Shown here: one piece after another, positions 16,855-24,642 of the stretch | Numbering within the stretch: position 1 is the stretch's first letter | How the letters are laid out: each line of letters opens with the position of its first letter | Origin: Poriferisodalis sp026713105 | GTDB lineage: Bacteria; Actinomycetota; Acidimicrobiia; Acidimicrobiales; Poriferisodalaceae | NCBI GenBank assembly: GCA_965115995.1 | Contig: OZ220472.1 | Coordinates: 372,001-436,000, forward strand | Length of the DNA: 64,000 nucleotides | Direction: 5' to 3' | The notes under the pieces: model-generated | Told to the model about the DNA's origin: nothing | What the model saw: the letters and a program-made list of their open reading frames with translations, nothing else | The model's database searches: none | Translations under genes and position numbers: made by a program

Positions 16855-17448
16855 TCAGTAATCGATGCCCTTCTTGGCGCGGATGCCTGCGTCGTAGGCG
16901 TGCTTGGTCTTCGTCATCTCGGTCACCGTGTCGGCGAGTTCGACCATCCACCCCGGCGCGTCACGGCCGGTCAGTACCAGCGAAACCCTCTCGGGACGGT
17001 CACGGAAGGTGGCCTCGACTTCGGTTGCGTCGATCCAGCCCCAATTCAGGGGATAGGTGATCTCGTCAAAGATGACGAGGCGGTGATTGCCCGCTTCCAC
17101 CAGCGCCTTGCCATGCCGCCAAGCTTCGCGGGCCTCGGCTTCGTCGCGGGTCAAGTCATCGCTGTCCCAAGTGAACCCTTCGCCCAGCGACCAGAAGTCG
17201 ATGCCGAGGGGCTCGGCCATCATCTGCTCGCCGGTCACCCAGTTGTCCGACTTGAGGAACTGCACCACGGCGACGGGCCATTCACGAGCGCGTGCACGCA
17301 TCGCCATGCCGAACGCCGCCGAGGATTTGCCCTTGCCGTCGCCGGTGTTGACCACCACGAGGCTGCGCGCGGTGCGCAGCCCGTCAGGCCGCGGGTCCTC
17401 GGTCGGTGGGGTATCGAGCTCTGGCGTGTCTGCTTCGTTCTCGGTCAT
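16855..17448 (-). CDS. cobO: Cob(I)yrinic acid a,c-diamide adenosyltransferase (CobO/BtuR)
   Basis: A 197-residue adenosyltransferase of the CobO/CobA/BtuR family, which attaches the 5'-deoxyadenosyl group from ATP to cob(I)alamin or its precursors. The P-loop-like NTGDGKGKSSAAFG (about residues 34-47) is diagnostic, as are VAVVQFLKS, EGFTWDS and the LVIFDEITYPLNWGW segment. Its ATG overlaps the stop of the ABC ATPase gene (ATGA), so uptake and adenosylation are translationally coupled. Adenosylcobalamin is what the acyl-CoA mutase at 25.6 kb needs. Confidence 0.95.
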   Translation of the reverse strand: MTENEADTPELDTPPTEDPRPDGLRTARSLVVVNTGDGKGKSSAAFGMAMRARAREWPVAVVQFLKSDNWVTGEQMMAEPLGIDFWSLGEGFTWDSDDLTRDEAEAREAWRHGKALVEAGNHRLVIFDEITYPLNWGWIDATEVEATFRDRPERVSLVLTGRDAPGWMVELADTVTEMTKTKHAYDAGIRAKKGIDY

Positions 17449-18353
17449 TCCTGGCCTCCATCGGGGTGCCGATATTGCGGTGCTGCCTCATCAGCAGCGG
17501 GGGTTGTGTTGTGCGAAGTCGTCGTCGGCACGATGACGGGGCCCTCAGGGTCGTTGATCACCCGGACCTGGGCGTCGAAGTGCTCAGCGATGTTCGCAGC
17601 AGTGAGCACCTGCGAGGGCGTGCCGCGCTGCGCGATGGCGCCGCCGGCCAAGATGGCCACTTGATCGCCGTAGCGGGCGGCCAGGGTCAAATCGTGGAGC
17701 GTTGCGATGACGGTCAGGCCTCGTTCGCGACGCAATGCGTCAACCAGTTCGAGCACGTCTTGCTGGTGTCCGAGGTCGAGTGCCGTCGTCGGTTCGTCGA
17801 GCAACAGGACATCTGCTTGCTGCGTGAGTGCTCTCGCGAGCACCGTGCGCTGGCGTTCACCGCCAGACAGCGACTGCACGGTGCGATCGTCGAATCCGCG
17901 CAGGTCGAGGCGGTCGAGCACCTGAGCCGCGATGTCACGGTCGCCAGTTGTCTCGCCGGCGAAGATGCTGCGGTGCGGCGTGCGCCCGAGTAGCACGTAA
18001 TCGGCGACGAGCATGCCCCGGGGGATGACCGGCGTTTGGGGCACGTAAGCGACCTTGCGGGCTCGTTCCGCCCGGCGCAATTTCGTGAGCCCGGAAACGC
18101 TGATGTGGCCGTCGTAGGCCACGAGACCCAGCACAGCCCTCAGCAGAGTTGTCTTGCCGGCCCCGTTGGGGCCGATGATGTTGATCCACTCGCCCTGCGA
18201 GACAGCCAGATCGAGGCCTCGCAGTACGTGGGTGCCGTCGAGCCGGACATCGAGAGAATTCACGCGCACGGCATCTGTGAGCGCGCAGTCGGAATGTCTG
18301 GCAGTCCATTCGCGGCGATCCGCCGTCGCCGTCACTGACGCTGCGCTCCTCAC
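17445..18353 (-). CDS. btuD: Cobalamin-type ABC importer ATPase (BtuD-like)
   Basis: A 302-residue ABC ATPase of the iron-siderophore/cobalamin importer group. It has Walker A GPNGAGKTTLLRA, signature LSGGERQRTVLARAL, Walker B VLLLDEPTTALDL, and the switch histidine in TLHDLTLAARYGD. The C-terminal 60 residues form the extra domain usual in BtuD/FhuC. The GTG at 18353 overlaps the permease TGA as GTGA. Because the operon begins with a cobalamin riboswitch and ends with cobO, the transported compound is most likely cobalamin rather than a siderophore. Confidence 0.9.
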   Translation of the reverse strand: MRSAASVTATADRREWTARHSDCALTDAVRVNSLDVRLDGTHVLRGLDLAVSQGEWINIIGPNGAGKTTLLRAVLGLVAYDGHISVSGLTKLRRAERARKVAYVPQTPVIPRGMLVADYVLLGRTPHRSIFAGETTGDRDIAAQVLDRLDLRGFDDRTVQSLSGGERQRTVLARALTQQADVLLLDEPTTALDLGHQQDVLELVDALRRERGLTVIATLHDLTLAARYGDQVAILAGGAIAQRGTPSQVLTAANIAEHFDAQVRVINDPEGPVIVPTTTSHNTTPAADEAAPQYRHPDGGQE

Positions 18354-19438
18354 CAGATCTCCCGACGGCTGGTGCGCAGGACGAACACGAAGAACGGCGC
18401 TCCCAAGAACGCCGTGACGACGCCGATCGGCAGTTCCGCAGGGGCCAGGGCGGTCCGGGCGGTGAGGTCTGCCAGCACCATGAATGCGCCCCCGAATAGA
18501 ACGGACAGCGGCAGCACCGCTCGGTTGGACGTACCGAACACCAGCCGAACGGCATGAGGCACGATGATGCCGACAAAGCCGATCAGGCCGCTAACCGATA
18601 CCGCCGCCGCAGCGCCGAGCGAGGCTGCTCCCACCACGATCATGCGCACACGACGGGGTTCCAGCCCCAGCGCCGCCGCTTCCTCGTCGCCGACAGCCAG
18701 CACGTCGAGTGCCCTGCGGTAGCGGAGCACCACCACCGCAGTCAGCGCGAAGTACGGCAGCAACAGCAGGGGCTCCGACCATCCCGACGTGGCGATGCGG
18801 CCGAGTATCCACGCAAAGATCTTGCGAAACGCGTCGCTGTTGGCCTGGAGCGCGTAGGTCTGGCAGGCGGTCAGGAAGCTGGCGACGGCGATTCCCGCCA
18901 GGATCAGCGATGCCGTGGAGCGACCGCTGAGATGGCCGGCCGCGTACGACACCGAAACCGCTACCAGTGCACCAGCGAACGCCGCCACGGGCACCAGGTC
19001 GAATGCGCCGGCGCCGTCACCGAGGTTGTTGGTGATGGCAAGCGTCGCACCCAGCCCGGCACCAGCCGCGATACCCAGCAGGTACGGGTCGGCCAGCGGG
19101 TTGCGAAAAGCGGCTTGGTAGGTCGCACCGCTCAGGGCCAGCGTGGCGCCCACGAGCAGGCCGAGAGCGACGCGAGGCAGCCGGATCTGGGTCACGATCG
19201 CTGCGTGGGCGTCGCTCAGCCCTGAATCGAACGCCAGCCCGGGTGCCAAGTTCGCTAGTTCGGCCACCACCCGGTGCGCGGCGATGCCGACCGGTCCGAT
19301 CGTCAGACCGCAGACGACCGCGACCGCCACGGCGCCCACGCCCGCGACGAGCGCGCGTGGGCGCAGATCCGACGCTCGCAGCGCAACTCCGGAGGAATCG
19401 TCTTGCCCCTCGGCGCGCACCGGGCTCTCGGCAGTCAT
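18350..19438 (-). CDS. btuC: Cobalamin-type ABC importer permease (BtuC/FecCD family)
   Basis: A 362-residue FecCD-family permease with about ten membrane helices. Family phrases are R-L-P-R-V-A-L-G-L-L-V-G (about 87-98), LALSGATYQAAFRNPLADPYLLG (NPLADP is diagnostic), and GLIGFVGIIVPHAVRL near residue 285. A 30-residue polar N-terminus precedes the first helix. It forms the membrane channel with the BtuD-like ATPase and the BtuF-like binding protein 24 bp upstream. Confidence 0.93.
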   Translation of the reverse strand: MTAESPVRAEGQDDSSGVALRASDLRPRALVAGVGAVAVAVVCGLTIGPVGIAAHRVVAELANLAPGLAFDSGLSDAHAAIVTQIRLPRVALGLLVGATLALSGATYQAAFRNPLADPYLLGIAAGAGLGATLAITNNLGDGAGAFDLVPVAAFAGALVAVSVSYAAGHLSGRSTASLILAGIAVASFLTACQTYALQANSDAFRKIFAWILGRIATSGWSEPLLLLPYFALTAVVVLRYRRALDVLAVGDEEAAALGLEPRRVRMIVVGAASLGAAAAVSVSGLIGFVGIIVPHAVRLVFGTSNRAVLPLSVLFGGAFMVLADLTARTALAPAELPIGVVTAFLGAPFFVFVLRTSRREIW

Positions 19439-19462
19439 CGACGGCCTCGCATCACTGTTCGC

Positions 19463-20497
19463 TCATCCGCCGTCGCCGATCGACACCAGAACCTCAGAAA
19501 TGGCCTCGATGAATTCCACGAGTCGGGGACCCCACCTGGACACGATGTCGTCGTTGAGTTCGACGACGCGACCGGTCTGCACCGCAGCGAGCTGGTCCCA
19601 GCCCGGGCGCGCCGCGACGGTCTCCGCGTTCTGCCCGCAGCACAGCGTGTCGGCCAGGAAGATCACGTCGGGGTTGGCATCCACCAAGTACTCGTCGCTG
19701 AGCTGCGGGTAGCCGTAGGCGGAGCCGTCGGAGTCGGCAGGGTCGGCCACATTTTCGAGCCCGAACAGCCCATACACGTGACCGATGAAGGTCGCACTGG
19801 TGACCGTGTAGAGCGTGTTGTCGAGCTCGTGGTAGTAGCTGAGACCGGAGGCATCGGGCGCGGCATCAATCAGTCCGGCGATCTGGCTCTGCATATCTGA
19901 AATCAGCAGATCCGCTTCGTCAGCCAGCTCGAGGGCCTCGCCAAACTGGGCGATCTGGGAATACACGTCGTCAAACTTGATGGGCGCGTCGTGGACGAGC
20001 ACATCGATGCCGGCCGATTCCAGGCTTGCGATCACGTCGCCGTCGGTTCCCATGATGACGAGATCAGGGTCGTACGACACGATGGCCTCGATGTTCGGGT
20101 TCCATCCGCTCAGATCGGTGACCGGCGTCCCCTCGGGGTAGTACGAGTACTCGTCGACAGCCACAAACCGGTCGCCTGCGCCGATCGCGTACGCAATCTC
20201 GGTGCCGGTGGGGGAGATGGAAACGATCCGCTGGTAGCGATACTCGGGCTCTTCAGCAGCCTCGGTGTCACCGCCCGCCGCGGCCATGTCGGCGGGCTCG
20301 TCAGCAGCGCCTTCGGTTGTCGTCGTTGGCGCCTGCGTCGCTGCCGGTGCTTCGGAGATGGCGTTCGTGGCCGGTGCAGGTGTTGGGCTGCTCGTCGCGT
20401 CGTCGCTGCCGCAAGCTGACGCCAGCAGCAGCACTGTCGCGAAGATCCATGCCAGCCGTTGTGGCAGTGAGGCCCGTCTGGGGGCGGTGCGGTTCAT
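19463..20497 (-). CDS. btuF: Cobalamin-binding lipoprotein (BtuF-like)
   Basis: A 344-residue substrate-binding lipoprotein of the BtuF/FepB class. A basic start and hydrophobic core lead to the lipobox LLASAC (cysteine near 29), then a Thr/Ala/Glu-rich linker to about residue 85. The binding domain starts with RIVSISPTGTEIAYAIGAGDR, matching the SLxPxxTE motif of BtuF, and continues with DLVIMGTDGD and the long helix between lobes. It captures cobalamin outside the cell for BtuCD. It is the first gene under the riboswitch, with GGGAG as ribosome-binding site. Confidence 0.92.
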   Translation of the reverse strand: MNRTAPRRASLPQRLAWIFATVLLLASACGSDDATSSPTPAPATNAISEAPAATQAPTTTTEGAADEPADMAAAGGDTEAAEEPEYRYQRIVSISPTGTEIAYAIGAGDRFVAVDEYSYYPEGTPVTDLSGWNPNIEAIVSYDPDLVIMGTDGDVIASLESAGIDVLVHDAPIKFDDVYSQIAQFGEALELADEADLLISDMQSQIAGLIDAAPDASGLSYYHELDNTLYTVTSATFIGHVYGLFGLENVADPADSDGSAYGYPQLSDEYLVDANPDVIFLADTLCCGQNAETVAARPGWDQLAAVQTGRVVELNDDIVSRWGPRLVEFIEAISEVLVSIGDGG

Positions 20498-20503
20498 GGT
20501 GTT

Positions 20504-20690
20504 CTCCCTTCTGCTCGAGTTCAGGGCCGAGCAGCGGGAGCACCCACCGCACGAGCCGCTCCTTACCTCGAGGAATCGGTTCGCGAGATGGCGGCCGGGA
20601 GGCGACCGGACTCGTCCCCCGAAGGGGCATCACCGTTGCGGGACAGTGCCGGGATCTCACCGGCTTCGCTCACGACAACCAGCGGCGAGT
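20504..20690 (-). promoter_or_regulatory. Cobalamin riboswitch with translational expression platform
   Basis: On the minus strand the leader holds the conserved cobalamin aptamer pieces: the hairpin GCCGGTGAGATCCCGGC (20664-20648), then ACTGTCCCGCAACGGTGA, a small hairpin CCCCTTCGGGG, and the B12-box-side strand GAGTCCGGTCGCC (20613-20601). Downstream, CTCCC-G-CTGCTCG pairs with CGAGCAG-AA-GGGAG (20540-20504), burying the btuF Shine-Dalgarno GGGAG in a stem. This predicts that bound adenosylcobalamin shuts off translation of the uptake operon. Exact outer boundaries are approximate. Confidence 0.88.
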
Positions 20691-20691
20691 C

Positions 20692-20756
20692 TAGAGGCTG
20701 AGCCGAATGGCGAAGCCGTGGCCCGAGCGGCCCGTGAGCGCAGCGAACAAGAGCGG
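20692..20756 (+). repeat. Interspersed ~70-bp repeat, copy D
   Basis: Nearly identical to copy A, including the GCAGCGAACAAGAGCGG tail. It lies between the end of the DUF2784 gene and the riboswitch, both on the minus strand, so unlike the other copies it is not placed after a plus-strand stop codon. Confidence 0.85.
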
Positions 20757-20790
20757 GATACGACGGGAGCCGTCCGGTGACGGCTGTGCC

Positions 20791-21165
20791 CTAGGGCGAG
20801 ACTGCGCTTGAGCGGGCCTTACGCATGCGCCAGTAGCTCACCGTGATGGGGACCGTCAAGGTGACGAGGATCACGAAGTTGACCCTGCCGGTGATGCCCG
20901 GCGGGTAGATCGGCTCCACTAGGTAGTGGGAGATGAATCCGGTGTCATAGGGTTCTCGGCCTCCCTTGCGCAGGAGCCAGGTTTCCCACACCGTGAGCGG
21001 GCAATCCGAGCCGGTGAGGTTGACCACGCCGGCGGCGCCGATGGCCCCGAGGTGCCACTTCATCAGCTTCGGCCAGCGCCTCGCCATGAACCCGCCGACC
21101 AGCAGGAACACGATGTAGCTCAAGTGCGACGCAGCCACGAGTCGCGCCAGCCCGACAGCAACCAT
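20791..21165 (-). CDS. DUF2784 family membrane protein
   Basis: A 124-residue membrane protein with three to four helices, matching DUF2784: an N-terminal helix SHLSYIVFLLVGG, RRWPKLMKWHLGAIGAAGV, the conserved segment CPLTVWETWLLR, and G-F-I-S-H-Y-L-V-E-P-I-Y-P. The function of the family is unknown. The ATG at 21165 places the first helix close to the N-terminus. It diverges from pncB, about 100 bp away. Confidence 0.82.
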   Translation of the reverse strand: MVAVGLARLVAASHLSYIVFLLVGGFMARRWPKLMKWHLGAIGAAGVVNLTGSDCPLTVWETWLLRKGGREPYDTGFISHYLVEPIYPPGITGRVNFVILVTLTVPITVSYWRMRKARSSAVSP

Positions 21166-21267
21166 CGCCGCGACGCTACTGGCGCATCGCACTTGGCCCG
21201 GGCTCGCCACGGCGTCCGCGAACCGAGGGCCGGGCGCGGCTGGCGCGCGAGCGGGCAGACTTTCGGC

Positions 21268-22578
21268 ATGGGCACGGCGATGATGACCGATCTGTATGAG
21301 CTGACCATGCTCGATGCGGCCCTGCAGTCGGGGGTCGCGTCCCGGCGCTCGTGCTTTGAGGTGTTCGCCCGGCGGCTGCCGCCCGGCCGTGGCTACGGCG
21401 TGGTAGCGGGCCCGGGACGCCTGGCCAAGCTGCTGGCCGACTACCGCTTCGAGGACGGCGATCTCGAGTATCTCGCCGGCCTGGGCCGCTTCAGCGACGC
21501 GTTGCTGGAGCACCTCGCCACGTTCCGGTTCGACGGCGATGCCTGGAGCTACCGAGAGGGCGATTTCTACGTGCCCGGCAGCCCGGTGCTGCGGGTGGAC
21601 GCCTCGTTCGGCGCGGCGTTGCTGGTGGAGACGCTCGTGCTGTCGGTGCTCAATCATGACTGCGCTGTCGCCTCAGCCGCGGCACGGATGCACGACGCCG
21701 CGGTCGGACGCCATCTCATCGAAATGGGCGGCCGCCGCACCCACGAACTCGCCGCCGTGGCCGCAGCGCGAGCGGCCTGGCTGGTCGGCTTCGATGCCAC
21801 CTCCAATCTGGCTGCCGGCACGCGGTTCGACATCCCGACGGCTGGTACGGCAGCGCACGCCTTCACGCTGGCGCATCACGACGAGGAAGCAGCGTTCGAG
21901 GCGCAGATGCGCGCGCACGGCCTCGAGACCACGCTGCTCATCGACACCTATGACCTGCGCACCGGGCTCGAGCGCGGGCTGGCCGCCGCGAAACGGCTCG
22001 GCGGCGTTCCCGGAGCTGTGCGCATCGACTCGGGCGATCTGACCGTCGAGGTGCCGCGGGTGCGTGGATGGCTCGACAATGCCGGCGCCGAGTCGACTCG
22101 CATCGTGGTGTCGGGCGACCTCGACGAGTACCGCATCGCCGACCTGGCGGACCTGCCGGTCGACGGCTACGGCGTGGGCACCCAGCTCGTGGTGGGCTCG
22201 GGACACGCCACCGCCGGCATGGTGTACAAGGCAGTGGCCATTGCCCGATACTCAGGCACGTTCGAGCCCGTCATCCCGGTGCAGAAGACATCGGAGGGCA
22301 AGGCCACGCGTGGCGGCGTGGTGCGGCCGTACCGAGTGGTGCGCAACGGCGAAGCCGTGTCCGAGACGCTGGTGGAGCAGGACCGCCCAGGCCCTACGAA
22401 CAGCCGGCCGCTGCACGTACCGCTGCTGCGTTCTGGTCATGCTGCGTACCCCTACTCCCTCGCGCAGGATCGCGTCTTTCATCAGCGAGTTCGCAGCGAA
22501 ATGCCCGCCACGATGCGCAGACTCGACGGCGCTCCGGCGTTCGAAGCCGAAATCGCCGCCGAATCCCGCTTGAACTGA
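21268..22578 (+). CDS. pncB: Nicotinate phosphoribosyltransferase
   Basis: A 436-residue enzyme of the NAD salvage pathway that joins nicotinate and PRPP to give nicotinate mononucleotide, using ATP hydrolysis. It starts with MTDLYELTML, has FEVFARRLPPGRGYGVVAG, the phosphoribosyl-binding stretch IRIDSGDL (here AVRIDSGDLTVEVPRV), VSGDLDEYRIADL, and GVGTQLVVGSG, all typical. The ATG at 21268 fits the family's short N-terminus; longer extensions overlap the divergent DUF2784 gene. No linked NAD genes are nearby. Confidence 0.94.
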   Translation: MGTAMMTDLYELTMLDAALQSGVASRRSCFEVFARRLPPGRGYGVVAGPGRLAKLLADYRFEDGDLEYLAGLGRFSDALLEHLATFRFDGDAWSYREGDFYVPGSPVLRVDASFGAALLVETLVLSVLNHDCAVASAAARMHDAAVGRHLIEMGGRRTHELAAVAAARAAWLVGFDATSNLAAGTRFDIPTAGTAAHAFTLAHHDEEAAFEAQMRAHGLETTLLIDTYDLRTGLERGLAAAKRLGGVPGAVRIDSGDLTVEVPRVRGWLDNAGAESTRIVVSGDLDEYRIADLADLPVDGYGVGTQLVVGSGHATAGMVYKAVAIARYSGTFEPVIPVQKTSEGKATRGGVVRPYRVVRNGEAVSETLVEQDRPGPTNSRPLHVPLLRSGHAAYPYSLAQDRVFHQRVRSEMPATMRRLDGAPAFEAEIAAESRLN

Positions 22579-22598
22579 AGAGTCAGGTGCGCCGCCAG

Positions 22599-22626
22599 GG
22601 CATCTGTGCCTACTGGTGCACGTCCT
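22599..22626 (+). repeat. 28-bp dispersed repeat, copy 1
   Basis: The segment starting GGCATCTGTGCCTACTGG matches 43995-44022 at 25 of 28 bases. Both copies lie just after the end of a plus-strand gene. The role is unknown. It overlaps the last codon of the converging peroxiredoxin gene. Confidence 0.6.
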
Positions 22627-23287
22627 AGCTGCCCGGCTGCGGCACCAGGCGCAGGTACGGCAGCGGCGACTCCCAGCCGTCGGGGTACTTCTCGGCCGCC
22701 GCCTCGTTGGAGACCGCGGGCACGATGATGACGTTCTCGCCCTGGCGCCAGTTGGCCGGCGTGGCGACCTGCTCGGCAGCGGTGAGCTGGCACGAGTCGA
22801 GCAGGCGCAAGATCTCCGCGAAGTTGCGGCCGGTCGTCATCGGGTAGGTGAGCGACGCCTTGATCTTCTTGTCAGGGCCGATGATGAACACCGTGCGAGC
22901 CGTGGCATTGTCGGCCGCGGTGCGGCCTTCGGAAGTGTCGCCGGTGTCTGCGGGAAGCATGTCGTAGAGCTTGACGACGTTCAATTCAGGATCGCCGATG
23001 AGCGGGTAGTTGACTTCGTGGCCGGTCGCGGAGGCAATGTCGGCTTTCCAGTTCGTGTGGTCGCTCACGCCGTCCACGCTGATGCCGATGATCTTGCAAC
23101 CGCGGGCGGCAAAGTCTTCCTTCAGGCCGGCGACTGCTCCGAGTTCGGTGGTGCACACCGGGGTGAAGTCTTTCGGATGGGAAAAGAGCAGTGCCCATCC
23201 GTCGCCGATCCAGTCGTGGAAGTTGATCTCGCCTTCGGTGGTGTTGGCGGTGAAATCGGGAGCGGTGTCGTTCAGGCGCAGTGCCAT
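22625..23287 (-). CDS. 1-Cys peroxiredoxin (Prx6/AhpE-like)
   Basis: A 220-residue thiol peroxidase that reduces hydrogen peroxide and organic hydroperoxides. The active-site motif is FTPVCTTE with the peroxidatic Cys near residue 45, preceded by LFSHPKDF. The Prx6-type C-terminal domain follows with NWRQGENVIIVPAVS and a long tail ending YLRLVPQPGS. Length and the PVCTTE motif match the Prx6 (1-Cys) group rather than AhpC. A second cysteine at about residue 64 (ARGCKIIG) and one in LDSCQLT could serve as resolving residues. The promoter is clear, with a palindrome over the -35 region. Confidence 0.93.
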   Translation of the reverse strand: MALRLNDTAPDFTANTTEGEINFHDWIGDGWALLFSHPKDFTPVCTTELGAVAGLKEDFAARGCKIIGISVDGVSDHTNWKADIASATGHEVNYPLIGDPELNVVKLYDMLPADTGDTSEGRTAADNATARTVFIIGPDKKIKASLTYPMTTGRNFAEILRLLDSCQLTAAEQVATPANWRQGENVIIVPAVSNEAAAEKYPDGWESPLPYLRLVPQPGS

Positions 23288-23349
23288 GTTCGTCCTCCAT
23301 CGTGGGAAGTGCCGGCCGCGGCACGGAACGTGTCGGGCAGGACAGCGAC

Positions 23350-23381
23350 ATTATACGACAAACCCGACCTGATTAGTCGGG
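23350..23381 (-). promoter_or_regulatory. Peroxiredoxin promoter with Rrf2/IscR-like operator
   Basis: On the minus strand a perfect -10 box TATAAT occupies 23355-23350. Upstream, CCCGAC-TAATCAG-GTCGGG (23381-23363) is a perfect 6-bp inverted repeat with a 7-nt AT-rich spacer, covering the expected -35 position. This resembles sites bound by Rrf2-family iron-sulfur regulators, so redox control of the peroxiredoxin is likely. No Rrf2 gene is in the window. The -35 itself is weak, as expected for an activated or repressed promoter. Confidence 0.65.
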
Positions 23382-23436
23382 AATTACCCGGTCGCCTGGA
23401 CGCGGCCGTCTGGCGCTCTCGACTGGATGCCGCCGC

Positions 23437-24573
23437 TCAGCAGCAATCGCGAATCGGTGTGCCGTCGGCGTGGTGGTAGTGGACCTTCGACGCTTCGTTG
23501 AGTGCACGGTCGCCCGTCCGTGCCTGCGAGGTCTCGAACACCCCGGCTGCGGCTCCCAGCTCCAACGCCCGTTCCACATCCACCACCCGGGGCCCGCAGC
23601 GCTGCACTTCAGCAGTCGCCGCTTCGTCAGCGCCGATCGTGCGCTCCCGGTCGCCGTCAAGCGACAGCACCGTCGGGCCTCGAAGCTCCACGGCTTCACC
23701 CAACTCGATACGGCGGTGATCGAGCACGGGCACCGTCCGGTACAGCCCGGGTGCCAGCGCGACGCGCATCGGCCGACCGCCCGGTCCGCACTCCACCAGC
23801 ACGCCGGCGTCCTCGTCGAAGGGGCAAGGCCGCAGCAGCCCCGCCAGTGAGCTCAGCCCGATGCTTGCAGGATGGGCGCGCGACACCAGGACCTGCCGCA
23901 GCAGCGCTCCGTCCGCTGGCATCCGATTGCCGACGAAGTCATCGGCCAGCGTCACTGCGTCGACCAGCGCGATCTCGGTCCAACCGTCCGGCGGCACCCC
24001 GGTGTGCAATCCGACCGTGATCAGCTTCGAACGAGGGGCGCACGCCGCGGGGTCGACCACGCCGCTCGCCAGGAGCCCGGCGGCGGCACCGGCCACCGTG
24101 GGCTCGGTCAGGCTGGGGAACACGTTGTTCGTACCGGTGGACATCGGCACCACGGTGGCCTCGGGCCACACCCCGCAGACCGTGCGGTTGGTCCCGTCGC
24201 CGCCCAAGGTCACCAGCACGCTGACATTGCGCGCTCGCATGGCCTCGACAGCGCGCACCGTGTCGGTGGGCGAGACAGTCGCGCCGACGTCGACGATCTC
24301 GATCTCGGCATCTATGCGCAGGTCGGTGAGTGCCCCGGTGGCGATGCCGAACGGTTCTGCCATGGCCACGATTCGCGTCGCCCCGGCGGTGACGGCGCCG
24401 ATGACTGCTCGGGCGATGCGATTGCGCTTGTCCTCGGTGGTGGACACAGCGCCTCGCGCCGCAACCCGGCGAACGTCGCGCCCCGAGACCGGGTTCGCAA
24501 TGATCCCTACAGTGCCGTCAGGGGTGGTGCGGCCAATGCCGTGCTTGTTCAGCCTCGGCGCAGATCCGGCCAT
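23437..24573 (-). CDS. ATP-NAD/AcoX-type kinase family protein
   Basis: A 378-residue protein of the NAD-kinase-like superfamily closest to AcoX. The start VGIIANPVSGRDVRRV and the nucleotide motif LVTLGGDGTNR (GGDGT, about residues 122-126) are diagnostic; PMSTGTNNVFP follows. The C-terminal half forms the all-beta domain. AcoX proteins are linked to acetoin catabolism in some bacteria but their reaction is unclear, and no acetoin dehydrogenase genes are present here. It lies upstream of the peroxiredoxin gene in the same direction, with a separate promoter between them. Confidence 0.82.
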   Translation of the reverse strand: MAGSAPRLNKHGIGRTTPDGTVGIIANPVSGRDVRRVAARGAVSTTEDKRNRIARAVIGAVTAGATRIVAMAEPFGIATGALTDLRIDAEIEIVDVGATVSPTDTVRAVEAMRARNVSVLVTLGGDGTNRTVCGVWPEATVVPMSTGTNNVFPSLTEPTVAGAAAGLLASGVVDPAACAPRSKLITVGLHTGVPPDGWTEIALVDAVTLADDFVGNRMPADGALLRQVLVSRAHPASIGLSSLAGLLRPCPFDEDAGVLVECGPGGRPMRVALAPGLYRTVPVLDHRRIELGEAVELRGPTVLSLDGDRERTIGADEAATAEVQRCGPRVVDVERALELGAAAGVFETSQARTGDRALNEASKVHYHHADGTPIRDCC

Positions 24574-24642
24574 CGCTCGACGACGCTAACCACCAGCGAC
24601 CCCTGACCGCCCCGCGGTGTTCCGAACTGTTGTACTGGGGAC

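Noticed and set aside
24574..24642. TPP riboswitch before thiD
   Set aside because: No CTGAGA or ACCTGA-type box is visible in the 69-bp leader.
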